Source: Novosphingobium colocasiae (GTDB taxonomy: Bacteria > Pseudomonadota > Alphaproteobacteria > Sphingomonadales > Sphingomonadaceae). From it: DNA of 64,000 bases. Both the position numbers and the translations under genes were made by a program. The stretch's first letter is position 1, and every line of letters starts with the position of its first letter. Positions 1-9,668 of this stretch are shown one piece after another. The DNA lies in assembly GCF_014652555.1 (NCBI RefSeq), contig NZ_BMZA01000001.1, positions 234,147-298,146 of the forward strand, in the 5' to 3' direction. Under the pieces are notes generated by a model. The model saw only the letters and a program-made list of their open reading frames with translations. It searched no databases and was not told the DNA's origin.

Positions 1-103
1 CGGAGGCCATGTCGGCCCATGCGGCAGTCGGCGCGAGCAACGCCAGCAGCGGTGCCAGCACCGCGAGGGCGCAGCGGCGAAGGGGACGTGCCACAGCGAT
101 CAC
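1..103 (-). CDS. N-terminus of an exported protein (partial)
   Basis: Only the first 34 codons lie in the window. A GTG start at 103 overlaps the TGA of the upstream acetyltransferase gene (GTGA). The peptide has a basic n-region (ARPLRRC), a hydrophobic Leu/Ala core and an Ala-x-Ala-like end (PTAAWA) followed by Asp, which is a classical Sec signal peptide with likely cleavage near residue 30. It looks like the last gene of the long minus-strand operon. The mature protein is outside the window, so no function can be given. Confidence 0.6.
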   Translation of the reverse strand, partial: MIAVARPLRRCALAVLAPLLALLAPTAAWADMAS

Positions 104-615
104 CCCAGCATCCGCGCGTAGAGAAACTCGTCGTCGCGCTGGCTGCCGACCATGAAGAAGATGTCGGCAATCTTGGTGAAGCCATGGCGATGGTAGAAGC
201 GCTGCGCGCCTTCGTTCGCGGAATAGACGGAAAGCTGCACTTCATCGGCCCCGAACGCGGCCGCTTCGGCCAGCGCCCATTCGGTCAGCGCCGCGCCGAT
301 GCCCCGGCCGGTCGCATCAGGCTCGGTATAGAGCTGCTTGAGCTGGACCACCCGGCTGCCGCGCGCGTGGTCCGGCCAGCCGCAGGTCATGTCCATCTTG
401 CAGAAGCCGAGCAGAGCATCGCCTTCCATCGCCAGCATGATGCGATAGGCGGGATTGGCGATCTCATGGGCCACTGTGTCGGCATGATGGGCATCACGCA
501 GGAAGCCGGCGAGATCCTCGGGGCTGTAAAGGTCCCCGAACTTGGCGATGAAGCTGCGCGCGCCCAGATCGGCGAGCGCGGCGGCATCGGTGGGGCGGGC
601 GGGTCTGAGGTCCAT
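100..615 (-). CDS. GNAT family N-acetyltransferase
   Basis: A 171-residue protein of normal length for a single GNAT domain. Residues 91-110 carry the acetyl-CoA pyrophosphate-binding motif (LYTEPDATGRGIGAAL), and residues 130-146 carry the Tyr-x-x-Asn-x-x-Ala plus Phe-Tyr-x-x-x-Gly-Phe signature of motif B. Such enzymes move an acetyl group from acetyl-CoA to an amine; the substrate cannot be told. The ATG at 615 overlaps the stop of the RDD gene as TGATG, so translation is probably coupled. A TTG at 618 is in frame but less likely as start. Confidence 0.85.
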   Translation of the reverse strand: MDLRPARPTDAAALADLGARSFIAKFGDLYSPEDLAGFLRDAHHADTVAHEIANPAYRIMLAMEGDALLGFCKMDMTCGWPDHARGSRVVQLKQLYTEPDATGRGIGAALTEWALAEAAAFGADEVQLSVYSANEGAQRFYHRHGFTKIADIFFMVGSQRDDEFLYARMLG

Positions 616-1520
616 CAAGCTTCTCCGGAGTACTTGTCGCTCTTGCGCCGCCCCATGCGCATGCCTGCTTCAAGCCGGGCGCGCAACTGGGCATAATAGG
701 CCTCCAGGAATGCGCGTTCATCGCCCCAGCCATCGTTGCGACCGATCTTGCCGGCGATCGTCTGGTAGACCTGATCGAGCGAGATGTTCTTGCGATCGCG
801 CAGCACCCGCTCCAGCGCCTGCAGCTCGAACTCGCCATAGACGGCCAACTCGGCCTCGCTGAAGGCATACGACGGGGCAGGGGGCGTATCGGCCTGCCGG
901 CTGGTCAGCGCGGCCAGAAGCTTGTGGCGCGGCCGTTCCAGTACCCAGGTCCCGGCAATGATGTCTCCGGCGCGCAGTGCATCGCGGTTGAAATAGGGAA
1001 ACAGCAGGAAGATCGCGAACCACGCGGCGGCAGTGAGCCAGGCCAGGCCGCTGTCCGCCCCGGCGGAAGCGATGAAGGCGATCGGCATCAGGATTTCGAT
1101 ATCGCGCAGGAGATTGCGCGCCAGCACCATCTCTGCGGTCAGCCGCCCGCCATCGCGCGCGGCGATGCGGATGCCGGCGATGCGCTTGCCCGGCGTCGCG
1201 CCGCGCGGGCCAAGTTCGAAATAGAGGAAGTAGGCATTGCGCAGCAGGAACATGGCGATGATCCAGACGATCGCCAGGAACTGGAAGACATGGCCGGCCA
1301 CGCCCTTGTCCGCCGCGCGCAGGCCCATCGCCCCGCCCGCCGTATAGAACAGCGCCATCGAGCCGCCGATCATAATCAGGACGATGAACATGAGGTCCAG
1401 CGCCAGCGCCCCCGCCCGCGCGCCGCGGCTGGCCACCGCCACCGGCACGGCGATGCCTTCAGGCGTGATCAGCGTGCGATCGCGCTTGGAGCGGCGCAGG
1501 CTGGTGGGGACGCTGGTCAT
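615..1520 (-). CDS. RDD family membrane protein
   Basis: A 301-residue protein with an RDD domain: Arg35 and Asp42 in the first membrane segment (about 38-62), a second segment at about 76-98, the GATPGKRIAGIRI loop at 107-119, and further hydrophobic stretches at about 142-177 followed by NRDALRAGD. The last 100 residues are soluble and charged. RDD proteins are small membrane proteins, some linked to ion transport; function here is unknown. The start ATG overlaps the SpoIIM stop (ATGA at 1517-1520), fixing the start and pointing to translational coupling. Confidence 0.85.
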   Translation of the reverse strand: MTSVPTSLRRSKRDRTLITPEGIAVPVAVASRGARAGALALDLMFIVLIMIGGSMALFYTAGGAMGLRAADKGVAGHVFQFLAIVWIIAMFLLRNAYFLYFELGPRGATPGKRIAGIRIAARDGGRLTAEMVLARNLLRDIEILMPIAFIASAGADSGLAWLTAAAWFAIFLLFPYFNRDALRAGDIIAGTWVLERPRHKLLAALTSRQADTPPAPSYAFSEAELAVYGEFELQALERVLRDRKNISLDQVYQTIAGKIGRNDGWGDERAFLEAYYAQLRARLEAGMRMGRRKSDKYSGEA

Positions 1521-2563
1521 GCGAAGTGGCCGCCTGCGGTCTGCCGGCGGCCGCGATAGGCGAAGAAATAGGCGAGCCAGAACGCCAGCATGAACCCGCC
1601 GACGATGAAGCGGCCGGCCGTCTGGTCGATCAACTGGCGCGCGAAGCCTTCGAGCAACCCGGCGATCACCAGCATCAGCACCACCCCGGCCATCACCGTG
1701 GCGGCGTGCCGCCCGGCCAGCGCCGCCGATTCGAGCACCGGCCGATCGCCCGGAAAGGCGATGCCGCGCCCGATATGCAGGCCGGCGGCCCCGGCCAGCA
1801 GAATCGCGAACAGTTCGGTGGTGCCGTGGACGCTCAGCCAGCCGCACAGGTCGATCAGCAGGCCCTTGTCGGCAAACAGCCACAGCAGCGCGCCCAGCGT
1901 GGCGGTGTTCTGGACCAGCAGCATCAGTGATGGCAGCCCGAAGGCGAAGCCGAGCGCGAAGGCGAGGATGGCGATCTGCGCGTTGTGGCTGAACAGATAG
2001 GCGGCGAATACGGACATCCCCTGTTCTTCGGTATGGCCGAACAGCGTTTCGCGCAGCACCGCGGCACTGGCACCGGGGACCCGCGTTTCGCCCAGCCCGC
2101 CGGGCACCAGCGCTTGGTACCATTCGACATCGTGCGCCACCAGCAGCCAGCCGACCACGGTGCCCGCCACCATCACCGCCAGCGCCACCAGCAGGTCTAT
2201 CCAGATCGCCCGGACCGCCGCGCTCCAGCCGCCGCCGATGAACCCCGCCAGCCATTCGCCCAGCGACGAACGCGGACCGTAGACCTGGAACCAGGCCCGC
2301 TGGACCAGCGCTTCGAGATAGGCGAGCGTCGCCGCATCGAGCGAGGTTTCGCGCGCGATCGACAGGCTTGAGGCAACCGCACGGTACAGGCCCGGCAGCG
2401 CCAGCAGATCTTCATCGGGCAGGCCCTTGGCGCGGCCCTTCTCGATCCGGGTGACGATCGCGTCCAGCCGCTTCCAGTCGCCCTCCCGCTCCAGCCGGAA
2501 CCGGTCCGAACGCAGCGCCGCCTGTTCGATCGCGCCCATCCCGGGTGAAAGTACCGCGCTCAT
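1517..2563 (-). CDS. Stage II sporulation protein M-like membrane protein
   Basis: A 348-residue protein. The first 110 residues are charged and soluble, with an ERE.DWKRLDAIV start typical of SpoIIM-family proteins of Gram-negatives. From about residue 120 there are repeated hydrophobic segments, including FAAYLFSHNAQIAI and a Gly-rich FALGFAFGLPSL stretch typical of the SpoIIM/DUF95 domain. The organism shows no sporulation genes, so the name is only a family label; in this context SpoIIM proteins go with MoxR and DUF58. It overlaps the DUF58 stop by ATGA at 2560-2563. Confidence 0.85.
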   Translation of the reverse strand: MSAVLSPGMGAIEQAALRSDRFRLEREGDWKRLDAIVTRIEKGRAKGLPDEDLLALPGLYRAVASSLSIARETSLDAATLAYLEALVQRAWFQVYGPRSSLGEWLAGFIGGGWSAAVRAIWIDLLVALAVMVAGTVVGWLLVAHDVEWYQALVPGGLGETRVPGASAAVLRETLFGHTEEQGMSVFAAYLFSHNAQIAILAFALGFAFGLPSLMLLVQNTATLGALLWLFADKGLLIDLCGWLSVHGTTELFAILLAGAAGLHIGRGIAFPGDRPVLESAALAGRHAATVMAGVVLMLVIAGLLEGFARQLIDQTAGRFIVGGFMLAFWLAYFFAYRGRRQTAGGHFA

Positions 2564-3897
2564 CCGATCGCTCCGCTGCGCTTGATCCGAAGGTAGGCGT
2601 CGATCAGGCGATTGGACACGGTATCGTAGCGCGCCTCGATCACATCGACGCCGATCTGCCGCAGCCGCTGCGTCACCAGCGCGCGCTGGCGCAGCAACTG
2701 ATCGGCCCCGACCGCCATCGACAGCACTTCCAGATCATCGGGCCGGGCGGTGCTGAGCGTTTCCAGTTCCTCGTCCGCCAGGGTCACGAACAGCACGACA
2801 TGGCGCGACACCAGCCGGCCGATGCTTTCGATCATCAGTTCGGCCCCGATCGGATCGGCGAATTCGCTGAACAGCACGATCAGCGAGCGGCGCTGCAGCC
2901 GGGCGGCGAGCGTCGCCAGCGCCAGCGTGAAGTTGGGCTCTTCCGCCCGATACTCCAGCCCGGCGGCGGCTTGCTGGAGCAGGTGAAACGCGCGCGAATC
3001 GCCGACAAACGGGGTCGCCACCTCCGGCCTTGCGGCAAACCCGAACAGCGACACGCGGTCACCGCCCCGCAAGCCGACATAAGCCGTGGCCAGTGCCGCC
3101 GAAACCGCGCGATCAAGCCGGGGCAGCCCGGCCACCGGCTCGCACATGGCGTTGCCGCAATCGAAGGCGAAGACGATCTGGTTGTTGCGCTCGGTCTCGT
3201 ATTCCTTGGCATAGAGATGGACGTGGCGGGCGGATGCCTTCCAGTCGATCCGGCGGCGGTCCATCCCCGGCTGGTATTCGCTCAAGGCCTCGAATTGCGT
3301 CCCCTCGCCGCGCATGCGCCGGGCGATCAGGCCGAACTGGGCATCGCGCAGGAACGTCTGCAACGCGGGCGAGCGGACATAGGACAAATTGGGCCGCACC
3401 CGCACCGCCCGGTCGAGCGGGCCCTGCGCGGTGCGTGCGCCCAGCCCCAGCGGGCCGGTCCAGCGCAGCCACACCCGATCGACCGCGCAGGTGCCGCGCC
3501 TGGCCGGTTCCAGCACCGTTTCGCCCCGCCACGCCCGCCCGTCATCCGGCAGCGGGGCCAGCGCGATCCCGGCCCGGCCACCTGGAGCAAGCCGGGGATC
3601 GCAGGAGAACGCGCAATCCATCCCCCGCGCCAGTCGCGAGCGGACCCGCGCCTGCGCCACCAGTTCCAAGGGATCGCCCACCTCGGCATCAGCCGGGACC
3701 AGCAGATCCCAGCTCTCCAGCCCGCCGGCCAGCAACCCATCGACTACCACCAGCAGCACCAGCGCCAGCCCGAGCAGCGGCGCGATGACCCAGGCACCGG
3801 GCGACACGGCGGCGATCACCAGCGCCAGCGGCGCGGCCAGCGCCAGCAGGGCGGCAGCGCGCGCGGTGGGGACGATCGGGGCGGAGAAGCGGGACAA
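2560..3897 (-). CDS. DUF58 domain protein, vWA-like partner of MoxR
   Basis: A 445-residue protein with two membrane segments near the N-terminus (about 13-33 and 36-57). The DUF58 signature (YQPGMDRRRIDWKASAR) is at 208-224 and is followed by a vWA-like fold with an FAFDCGNAM metal-site-like motif. MoxR-type ATPases act with such proteins on maturation of other proteins or complexes; the target here is unknown. The visible start is a TTG at 3897 with no strong Shine-Dalgarno, 13 bp after the MoxR stop; a slightly different start is possible. Confidence 0.88.
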   Translation of the reverse strand: MSRFSAPIVPTARAAALLALAAPLALVIAAVSPGAWVIAPLLGLALVLLVVVDGLLAGGLESWDLLVPADAEVGDPLELVAQARVRSRLARGMDCAFSCDPRLAPGGRAGIALAPLPDDGRAWRGETVLEPARRGTCAVDRVWLRWTGPLGLGARTAQGPLDRAVRVRPNLSYVRSPALQTFLRDAQFGLIARRMRGEGTQFEALSEYQPGMDRRRIDWKASARHVHLYAKEYETERNNQIVFAFDCGNAMCEPVAGLPRLDRAVSAALATAYVGLRGGDRVSLFGFAARPEVATPFVGDSRAFHLLQQAAAGLEYRAEEPNFTLALATLAARLQRRSLIVLFSEFADPIGAELMIESIGRLVSRHVVLFVTLADEELETLSTARPDDLEVLSMAVGADQLLRQRALVTQRLRQIGVDVIEARYDTVSNRLIDAYLRIKRSGAIG

Positions 3898-3910
3898 GGG
3901 GGGCGGGCGG

Positions 3911-4881
<971 letters not shown>

Positions 4882-4885
<4 letters not shown>

Positions 4886-6201
4886 CGGGTCAGCTTCCTT
4901 TCGAGCGCGGCGAGTTCGCGCGCGGCATGGACAAGATCGTGGGAATTGCGCGCCGCGCGCAGACGGGCGGCGACGGCGGAGAACGGTTCGGCGGCGCGGT
5001 CGCGGGCATGGAGCGCGCTGTCGATCGCGGCATCGGCCTGTTCGGGGGCAAGATGACGCGGCAGCGCCAATGCACGCACCAGCCGCTCGCGCGCGGCATC
5101 GGCGTAAGGCCGGGACATCAGGTGCAGGCGACCCGATCGGCGCACCAGACCGGCCGCATTGGCGATCAGCGCCCGCTTGCCGAACGCGATCACCCGCCCG
5201 CCCCGCAGCGGCGGGCCGAAGCGCAGCAGCGCCCGCCAGCCGAGCACCAGTGCGGCCAGCAGGAAGCACAGCGTTGCCGCCAGGAAAGGCGGGCGGAAGG
5301 CCAGGGTCAGCAGGTTGTCGCTCTGCCCCAGGCCGTTGAACGTCAGGTCGAACAGCACCTGGTCGCCCGGCTTCACCCCGCTGGCGCGCACCAGCGCCTC
5401 GGCCAGCCGGGCATTCTCGAACCGCGCGAGGCCATAGTTGTCGATCAGATCGGGTTCGAACACCACGATCACGGGGTAGCGCCAGTCTTCCTCGCCGGAA
5501 TGCAGCACCCGGTCCAGCGCCATGGCTTCCAGCTCGGGATATTCTCCGCCATCGTCCATGAACCCCGCCAGCGTGTGCCGCCCGCCGGTGCCGGAGACCA
5601 GCCGCACCAGCCCGGTCCCCGCGCCCGACATCAGCGCCCGGCCGTCCGGCAGCTTGCCAGAAAGCCCCTGCGCGTGCCAACGCGGCAAGCCCCGTTCGCT
5701 CTTGTCCTGCTGATCGACCGAGACCGACAGCTCATCCAGAAAACCGCGCCATTGCGGGGCGACCGTGCCGACGATCCGCACCCAGCCGGCGCGCGCGCTC
5801 TGGCCCGGCAAGGCCGGCTGCTCCAACCACTTGGGGGTGACAACCATGGTCGGGCCGATCCCGCGCCGGGCATCGACGATCTTGGCCAGCTTCTTGCCAT
5901 CGACATAGGCCCCGGGCGTCAGCACCAGCAGCCCCGGCGCGCGCAAGGCCCCTTCGTTGCGCACCAGCCGCACCGCGAAGCCGCGCCCGCGCAGATAATC
6001 GGCCATCGCCGCATAGCCGGTCAGCCCGCGCGATCCCGCGTGGCCGCCGCCATCGTTGGCCGAACCCTGCCCGGTCCCGCTGCCGATCATGTAGAGAAGC
6101 GCCACGAACAGCGCGCTGCCCAGCACCACCAGCGCCAGCACCGCGCGGCGCGAGAAGGGATCGGCCCCGACGGTGACGGGCTGGCCCGGCCGCTCGCTCA
6201 T
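4882..6201 (-). CDS. DUF4350 domain-containing membrane protein
   Basis: A 439-residue protein with a short cytoplasmic N-terminus, a membrane segment at about 19-39, then a large extracytoplasmic domain. That domain contains the DUF4350-type region ([23 protein letters not shown] and VVTPKW). A second hydrophobic stretch lies near residue 310 and is followed by a cytoplasmic, Arg/Ala-rich tail. DUF4350 proteins are usual neighbours of MoxR/DUF58; role unknown. The start at 6201 is fixed by an ATGA overlap with the upstream gene. Confidence 0.82.
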
Positions 6202-6854
6202 CCCGGCAATCCCACCTGGGCAAAGCGGGCATAGGCAGCACGCGCCGCGCCCCAATCTTCGGCATCGAGCGCGCGCAGTGCGAACAGGCTGCGCTCGACC
6301 CGCACGGCAATGGTGGTGAAGGCCTCGCGCCCGATCGCGGGCAGAAAGCTCAGCCGCGCGATCTCGCGGGCGGTGCTGGCCGGGTGGAGGGCATCGGGCC
6401 GCGCATCGCCGATCTGGCGCACGCTGCGCACCAGCAGCAGATGCGTCGCCTCGTCGAACCGCCCTTCGGCGGCCAGGCGATCGGCATCGGACAGCAGCGC
6501 TTCCGCCTCGGCGCGGACCGGGGCCCAGCCGGCTTCCTGTTCACCACCGCTGTCCGCCCGGCGCGCCAGCAGCGGCTGGATCGCGCGCCAGACGATGAAC
6601 AGCACCAGCAGCGCGGCACCACCGATCAGGACATACTGGAACACCGGCCAGGACATCCCCAGCAGCCGGCCGATCGGCTTGAACAGCGCTTCCAGCGCCT
6701 TGAGCAAGGCTTCAAGCCAGCCCGGCGGCGGGGTCGGCGGGCGCTCCGGCATGGGTGCCAGCGGCGAAAACTGGATATCGCCGCCCCGACGCACGGCATG
6801 CCACGCAGCCTCGGCGCTCCCGCCCGGTTCGATCTGGCCTTGCCCCGCACTCAC
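6198..6854 (-). CDS. DUF4129 domain-containing membrane protein
   Basis: A 218-residue protein. It has a Pro-rich N-terminal region, one strong membrane segment (FQYVLIGGAALLVLFIVW), and a C-terminal DUF4129-like helical domain in which ALLLSDADRLAAEGRFDEATHLLLVRSVRQI is the recognisable core. I chose the GTG at 6854 because the protein then begins VSAGQGQIEPG, as expected for this family. A TTG at 6905 is in frame and would add 17 residues. It appears to be the first gene of the eight-gene operon; its promoter should lie in 6855-6956. Confidence 0.78.
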   Translation of the reverse strand: MSAGQGQIEPGGSAEAAWHAVRRGGDIQFSPLAPMPERPPTPPPGWLEALLKALEALFKPIGRLLGMSWPVFQYVLIGGAALLVLFIVWRAIQPLLARRADSGGEQEAGWAPVRAEAEALLSDADRLAAEGRFDEATHLLLVRSVRQIGDARPDALHPASTAREIARLSFLPAIGREAFTTIAVRVERSLFALRALDAEDWGAARAAYARFAQVGLPG

Positions 6855-6956
6855 GCCGCCATGATTGGCATGGCCTGCGGGTGGGCGCAAGTTACGGTCC
6901 GGCAAGTTGTGGTTGGGGGGAGGGGAAGCAACGAGCTGGTTGGTTTATTCAAATGA

Positions 6957-7316
6957 TCAAGCGTGCTGAGCAACCGCGATTTCGCCCACGCCGGTGAGCG
7001 TGAACGCACCGGTTCCGGGCAGTTCGACGCGCAGTTCCAGCGTGCCGCCCGCCGCCTCGACGAACCGGCGCAGCGTCGAGAGGTAGAGATCGGCCTGTCG
7101 CTCCATCTTGACCACAGCCGGCTGTTTCACGCCCAGGCTCTGGGCGATCTGCTCCTGGCTGCGCTGGGCAAGCTTGCGGAGCGCCTTCAGCCCTTCCACC
7201 TCTGCCTGCAATTGCGCGGTATGCCCGGCGATGCGTGCCCGGCTATCGGGCGGCATGGCCGCGATCACTTCGTCGAGCGTGCGGCCAAGAACGCTGGCCT
7301 TCTGGCTGGCTGCCAT
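6957..7316 (-). CDS. XRE/HigA-type antitoxin
   Basis: A 119-residue protein with a helix-turn-helix (RSQEQIAQSLGVKQPAVVKME) in the middle, preceded by a helical region. Antitoxins of this HigA-like class bind the toxin and repress their own operon. The gene starts 5 bp after the toxin stop, so toxin precedes antitoxin, as in HigBA-type pairs. A palindrome in front of the toxin start is the likely operator. Confidence 0.85.
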   Translation of the reverse strand: MAASQKASVLGRTLDEVIAAMPPDSRARIAGHTAQLQAEVEGLKALRKLAQRSQEQIAQSLGVKQPAVVKMERQADLYLSTLRRFVEAAGGTLELRVELPGTGAFTLTGVGEIAVAQHA

Positions 7317-7321
7317 GTTCT

Positions 7322-7675
7322 TTATCCTTTCAACGTATCAAGATGCTCGGAAAACCGGGCATCGGCCTGGGCGATTAGCCCCTTGTAGAACCGCGTCTGC
7401 GCCGCCCCGGCCTTGTCTCCGGCAACGAGGATGATCGCACGGCGCTCGGGATCAAAGGCGAACGCCACCCGCCACACCCCATCATCCGCGCGGAACCGCA
7501 GTTCCTTCATGTTGGCATGCTTGGACCCCGCCAGGGTATCGGCATGAGGACGGCCCAGGAGCGGCCCCTGAAGCTGCAACAGCCCCGCGCTTGCGGCGAG
7601 AGCTTCGCGTACTTCCAGAGGCAACCCCGTAAACTCGTCCTCGAAAGCCCGATGGAAGAAGACGGTCCATGCCAT
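7322..7675 (-). CDS. RelE/HigB-type toxin (Gp49-like)
   Basis: A 117-residue protein with the Gp49-like toxin pattern: an N-terminal FHRAFEDEFTGLP helix, MKELRFRADDGVWRVAFAFDPERRAIILVAGDK, and a C-terminal helix with ARFSEHLDTLKG. This family contains ribosome-dependent mRNA interferases; activity here is inferred. The start at 7675 (MAWTVFF) was chosen because the upstream operator-like palindrome ends only 8 bp before it and the earlier in-frame Met would lie inside the palindrome. Confidence 0.85.
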   Translation of the reverse strand: MAWTVFFHRAFEDEFTGLPLEVREALAASAGLLQLQGPLLGRPHADTLAGSKHANMKELRFRADDGVWRVAFAFDPERRAIILVAGDKAGAAQTRFYKGLIAQADARFSEHLDTLKG

Positions 7676-7683
7676 GAGGCTAT

Positions 7684-7699
7684 ATAACCTCAAGGTTAT
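7684..7699. promoter_or_regulatory. Palindromic operator of the toxin-antitoxin pair
   Basis: A perfect inverted repeat with 7-bp arms (ATAACCT and AGGTTAT) around a CA spacer, 8 bp upstream of the toxin start codon. It overlaps an AT-rich -10-like stretch (TTATATA on the minus strand). Autoregulation by the XRE antitoxin at such a site is the family norm; binding here is inferred. Confidence 0.6.
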
Positions 7700-7735
7700 C
7701 ATTTGTCGAGAGGGAGCGGGACTGCTCCTGAGCGC

Positions 7736-8644
7736 TCACCCCCGCTTGCGCGCCTGCTTGTACGTCCCCAGCGGGCGCACGTATTTGCAGTGGAAGGCCA
7801 GTTCCTGCAGCGCGCGGTCGATGCGCGGGTCGCCCGGCGCGCCTTCGATGTCGGCGAAGAAGGTGGTGGCGGCGAAGCTGGCGCCCTGCTGGTAGCTTTC
7901 CAGCTTGGTCATGTTGACGCCGTTCGTCGCGAAGCCGCCCAGCGCCTTGTAGAGCGCGGCGGGGATGTTGAGCACTTCGAAGACGAAGGTGGTCATCGCC
8001 TGCTCGCCCTGCAGCACGAAGGGATCGAGCGGCTCCTGCGACAGCACCACGAAGCGGGTGGTGTTGTCGGGCGAATCCTCGACATTGTCCTCCACCACAT
8101 CCAGCCCGTAAAGCTCGGCCGCCAGACGCGGCGCGATGGCGGCAGCCGAGACATCGCCCTGTTCCGCCACGAAGGCGGCGGCACCGGCGGTGTCGGCATA
8201 GGACAGCGGCACGATGCCGCGCTGGCGCAGGAAGTGGCGCGACTGTCCCAACGCCTGCGGGTGGCTGTAGGCGGCGGCGATAGATCCAACCGCCCCGTCG
8301 GGGCCCGCCAGCCCCATCAGCGCATGGTGGATGCCCATGAAATGCTCGCCGATGATCGACAGGCCGCTTTCGGGCAGCAGGAAGTGGATATCCGCCACGC
8401 GGCCGTGCTGCGAATTCTCGATCGGGATGATCGCCCGCGCGGCGCGCCCTTCCTTCACCGCATCCAGCGCATCCTCGAACGCGAAGCACGGCAGCGGCAG
8501 GCATGCGGGATCGAATTCGAGCGCGGCGCGGTGCGAATTGCAGCCGGGCGCGCCCTGGAAGGCCACGGCGCGGGCCGGTTCGGCCTCGGCGGCTTCGACC
8601 ATCCGGGCGACGAGGGCCATGGCGGGTGCGGGATAGGAGTGCAT
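7736..8644 (-). CDS. pheA: Prephenate dehydratase
   Basis: A 302-residue enzyme converting prephenate to phenylpyruvate for phenylalanine synthesis. The catalytic domain shows AFQGAPGCNSHRAA near the start, IPIENSQHGRVADIHFLL and the DNTTRFVVLS motif with the catalytic Thr-Arg-Phe. The C-terminal ACT domain (TTFVFEVLNIPAALYKALGGFATNGVNMTKLES) is the Phe-binding regulatory part. No chorismate mutase domain is fused. The start MHSYPAP at 8644 is typical for the group; the open frame extends 17 codons further. Confidence 0.95.
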   Translation of the reverse strand: MHSYPAPAMALVARMVEAAEAEPARAVAFQGAPGCNSHRAALEFDPACLPLPCFAFEDALDAVKEGRAARAIIPIENSQHGRVADIHFLLPESGLSIIGEHFMGIHHALMGLAGPDGAVGSIAAAYSHPQALGQSRHFLRQRGIVPLSYADTAGAAAFVAEQGDVSAAAIAPRLAAELYGLDVVEDNVEDSPDNTTRFVVLSQEPLDPFVLQGEQAMTTFVFEVLNIPAALYKALGGFATNGVNMTKLESYQQGASFAATTFFADIEGAPGDPRIDRALQELAFHCKYVRPLGTYKQARKRG

Positions 8645-8778
8645 GATGGCCGCGCGATTACGGCAGCTTTCGCAAGAGAGCAATTGCCTATGCACGTGCG
8701 CTCTTGCGCTTGGCGATTGCGGGCACTAGAGCGCAGCGCAATCGCCACAGGCAACATCATCTGCGGGGCAACACGCGA

Positions 8779-9381
8779 ATGGACGACCGTTTCAACACCA
8801 TCGCCGGCTGGACTTTGTTTGCCGGTATTGTCGGCCTGGGCCTGAGCATCGGCAGCGGCATGTATTTCAAGGCCGACAAGCACAACCGCCCGGCCACGAT
8901 GGGCTATGCCATCGAAGGCGTCGAGGAAGAGGGCGGCGGCGCCAAGGAAGAGCCGCTCGCCAACCTCCTCGCCAAGGCCGACGTGGCCAAGGGCGAGGCG
9001 ACGTTCGCCAAGTGCACCTCGTGCCACACGATCAACGCGGGCGGTGCCAACGGCCTCGGCCCGAACCTGCATGGCGTTGTCGGCGAAGGCATCGGCCAGG
9101 GTGCCGGCGGCTTCGCCTTCTCCGATGCGCTCAAGAGCAAGGGCGGCACCTGGAACTTCGACCTGCTGAACGAATGGCTCAAGAGCCCCAAGGCCTTCGC
9201 GCCGGGCACCAAGATGACCTTCGCCGGCCTGTCCAAGGCGGAAGACCGCGCCAACGTGATCGCTTACCTCAACTCGCAAGGCTCGAACGTGCCGCTGCCC
9301 GCACCGGTCGCGGAAGGCGCAGCCCCGGCCGCTGACGCCGCCGCCGCTCCGGCCGCCGACGCGAGCGCTGCTGCCGAGTAA
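8779..9381 (+). CDS. Membrane-anchored c-type cytochrome (CycM-like)
   Basis: A 200-residue protein. Residues 9-28 form an uncleaved membrane anchor, followed by a linker and one class I cytochrome c domain with haem motif CTSCH at 79-83 and a Met ligand in PGTKMTFAG. The last 30 residues are an Ala/Pro tail. Such cytochromes carry electrons from the bc1 complex to the terminal oxidase on the periplasmic side of the membrane. It diverges from pheA across 134 bp. The start at 8779 (MDDRFNT) places the anchor correctly. Confidence 0.92.
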   Translation: MDDRFNTIAGWTLFAGIVGLGLSIGSGMYFKADKHNRPATMGYAIEGVEEEGGGAKEEPLANLLAKADVAKGEATFAKCTSCHTINAGGANGLGPNLHGVVGEGIGQGAGGFAFSDALKSKGGTWNFDLLNEWLKSPKAFAPGTKMTFAGLSKAEDRANVIAYLNSQGSNVPLPAPVAEGAAPAADAAAAPAADASAAAE

Positions 9382-9407
9382 GTCTCGCCTCTGCGAAAAC
9401 GGGTAGA

Positions 9408-9441
9408 AAGGGTCCGGGACGAGGAGTTCCGGGCCCTTTTC
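9408..9441 (+). terminator. Rho-independent terminator after the cytochrome c gene
   Basis: A 13-bp stem (arms 9408-9420 and 9426-9438, with G-U pairs) and a 5-nt loop, running into a T tract. It is 26 bp downstream of the cytochrome stop codon. Confidence 0.75.
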
Positions 9442-9481
9442 GTTTGGGTCGAGGCCGTCGAGCAGAACAAAAAAAATGAGG

Positions 9482-9629
9482 TTCACGCAAAGGCGCGAAG
9501 GCGCAGAGGTGTCGGCCTGCGCCGCAGGCCCCTCCTTCTCATCGACATTGCGTCAAACGCCCCGTTGAAGAGCGAAGGCGGCTTTGCCGCAAGCGCGACA
9601 CCTTTGCGCCTCTGCGCCTTTGCGCGATT
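9482..9629. repeat. Inverted-repeat pair in a convergent intergenic region
   Basis: Two arms of a low-complexity motif (9482-9510, starting TTCACGCAAAGGCGCGAAGG, and its inverse at 9598-9629) bracket about 87 bp between the convergent 3' ends of the cytochrome c and rlmE genes. The same motif family, again as an inverted pair, occurs at 23187-23216 and 23371-23396, also between convergent gene ends. No ORF is supported inside. Confidence 0.55.
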
Positions 9630-9668
9630 CCTTTTTCCGCTCCTCGGAAGAGCGGCTGTCCGCGCCGC

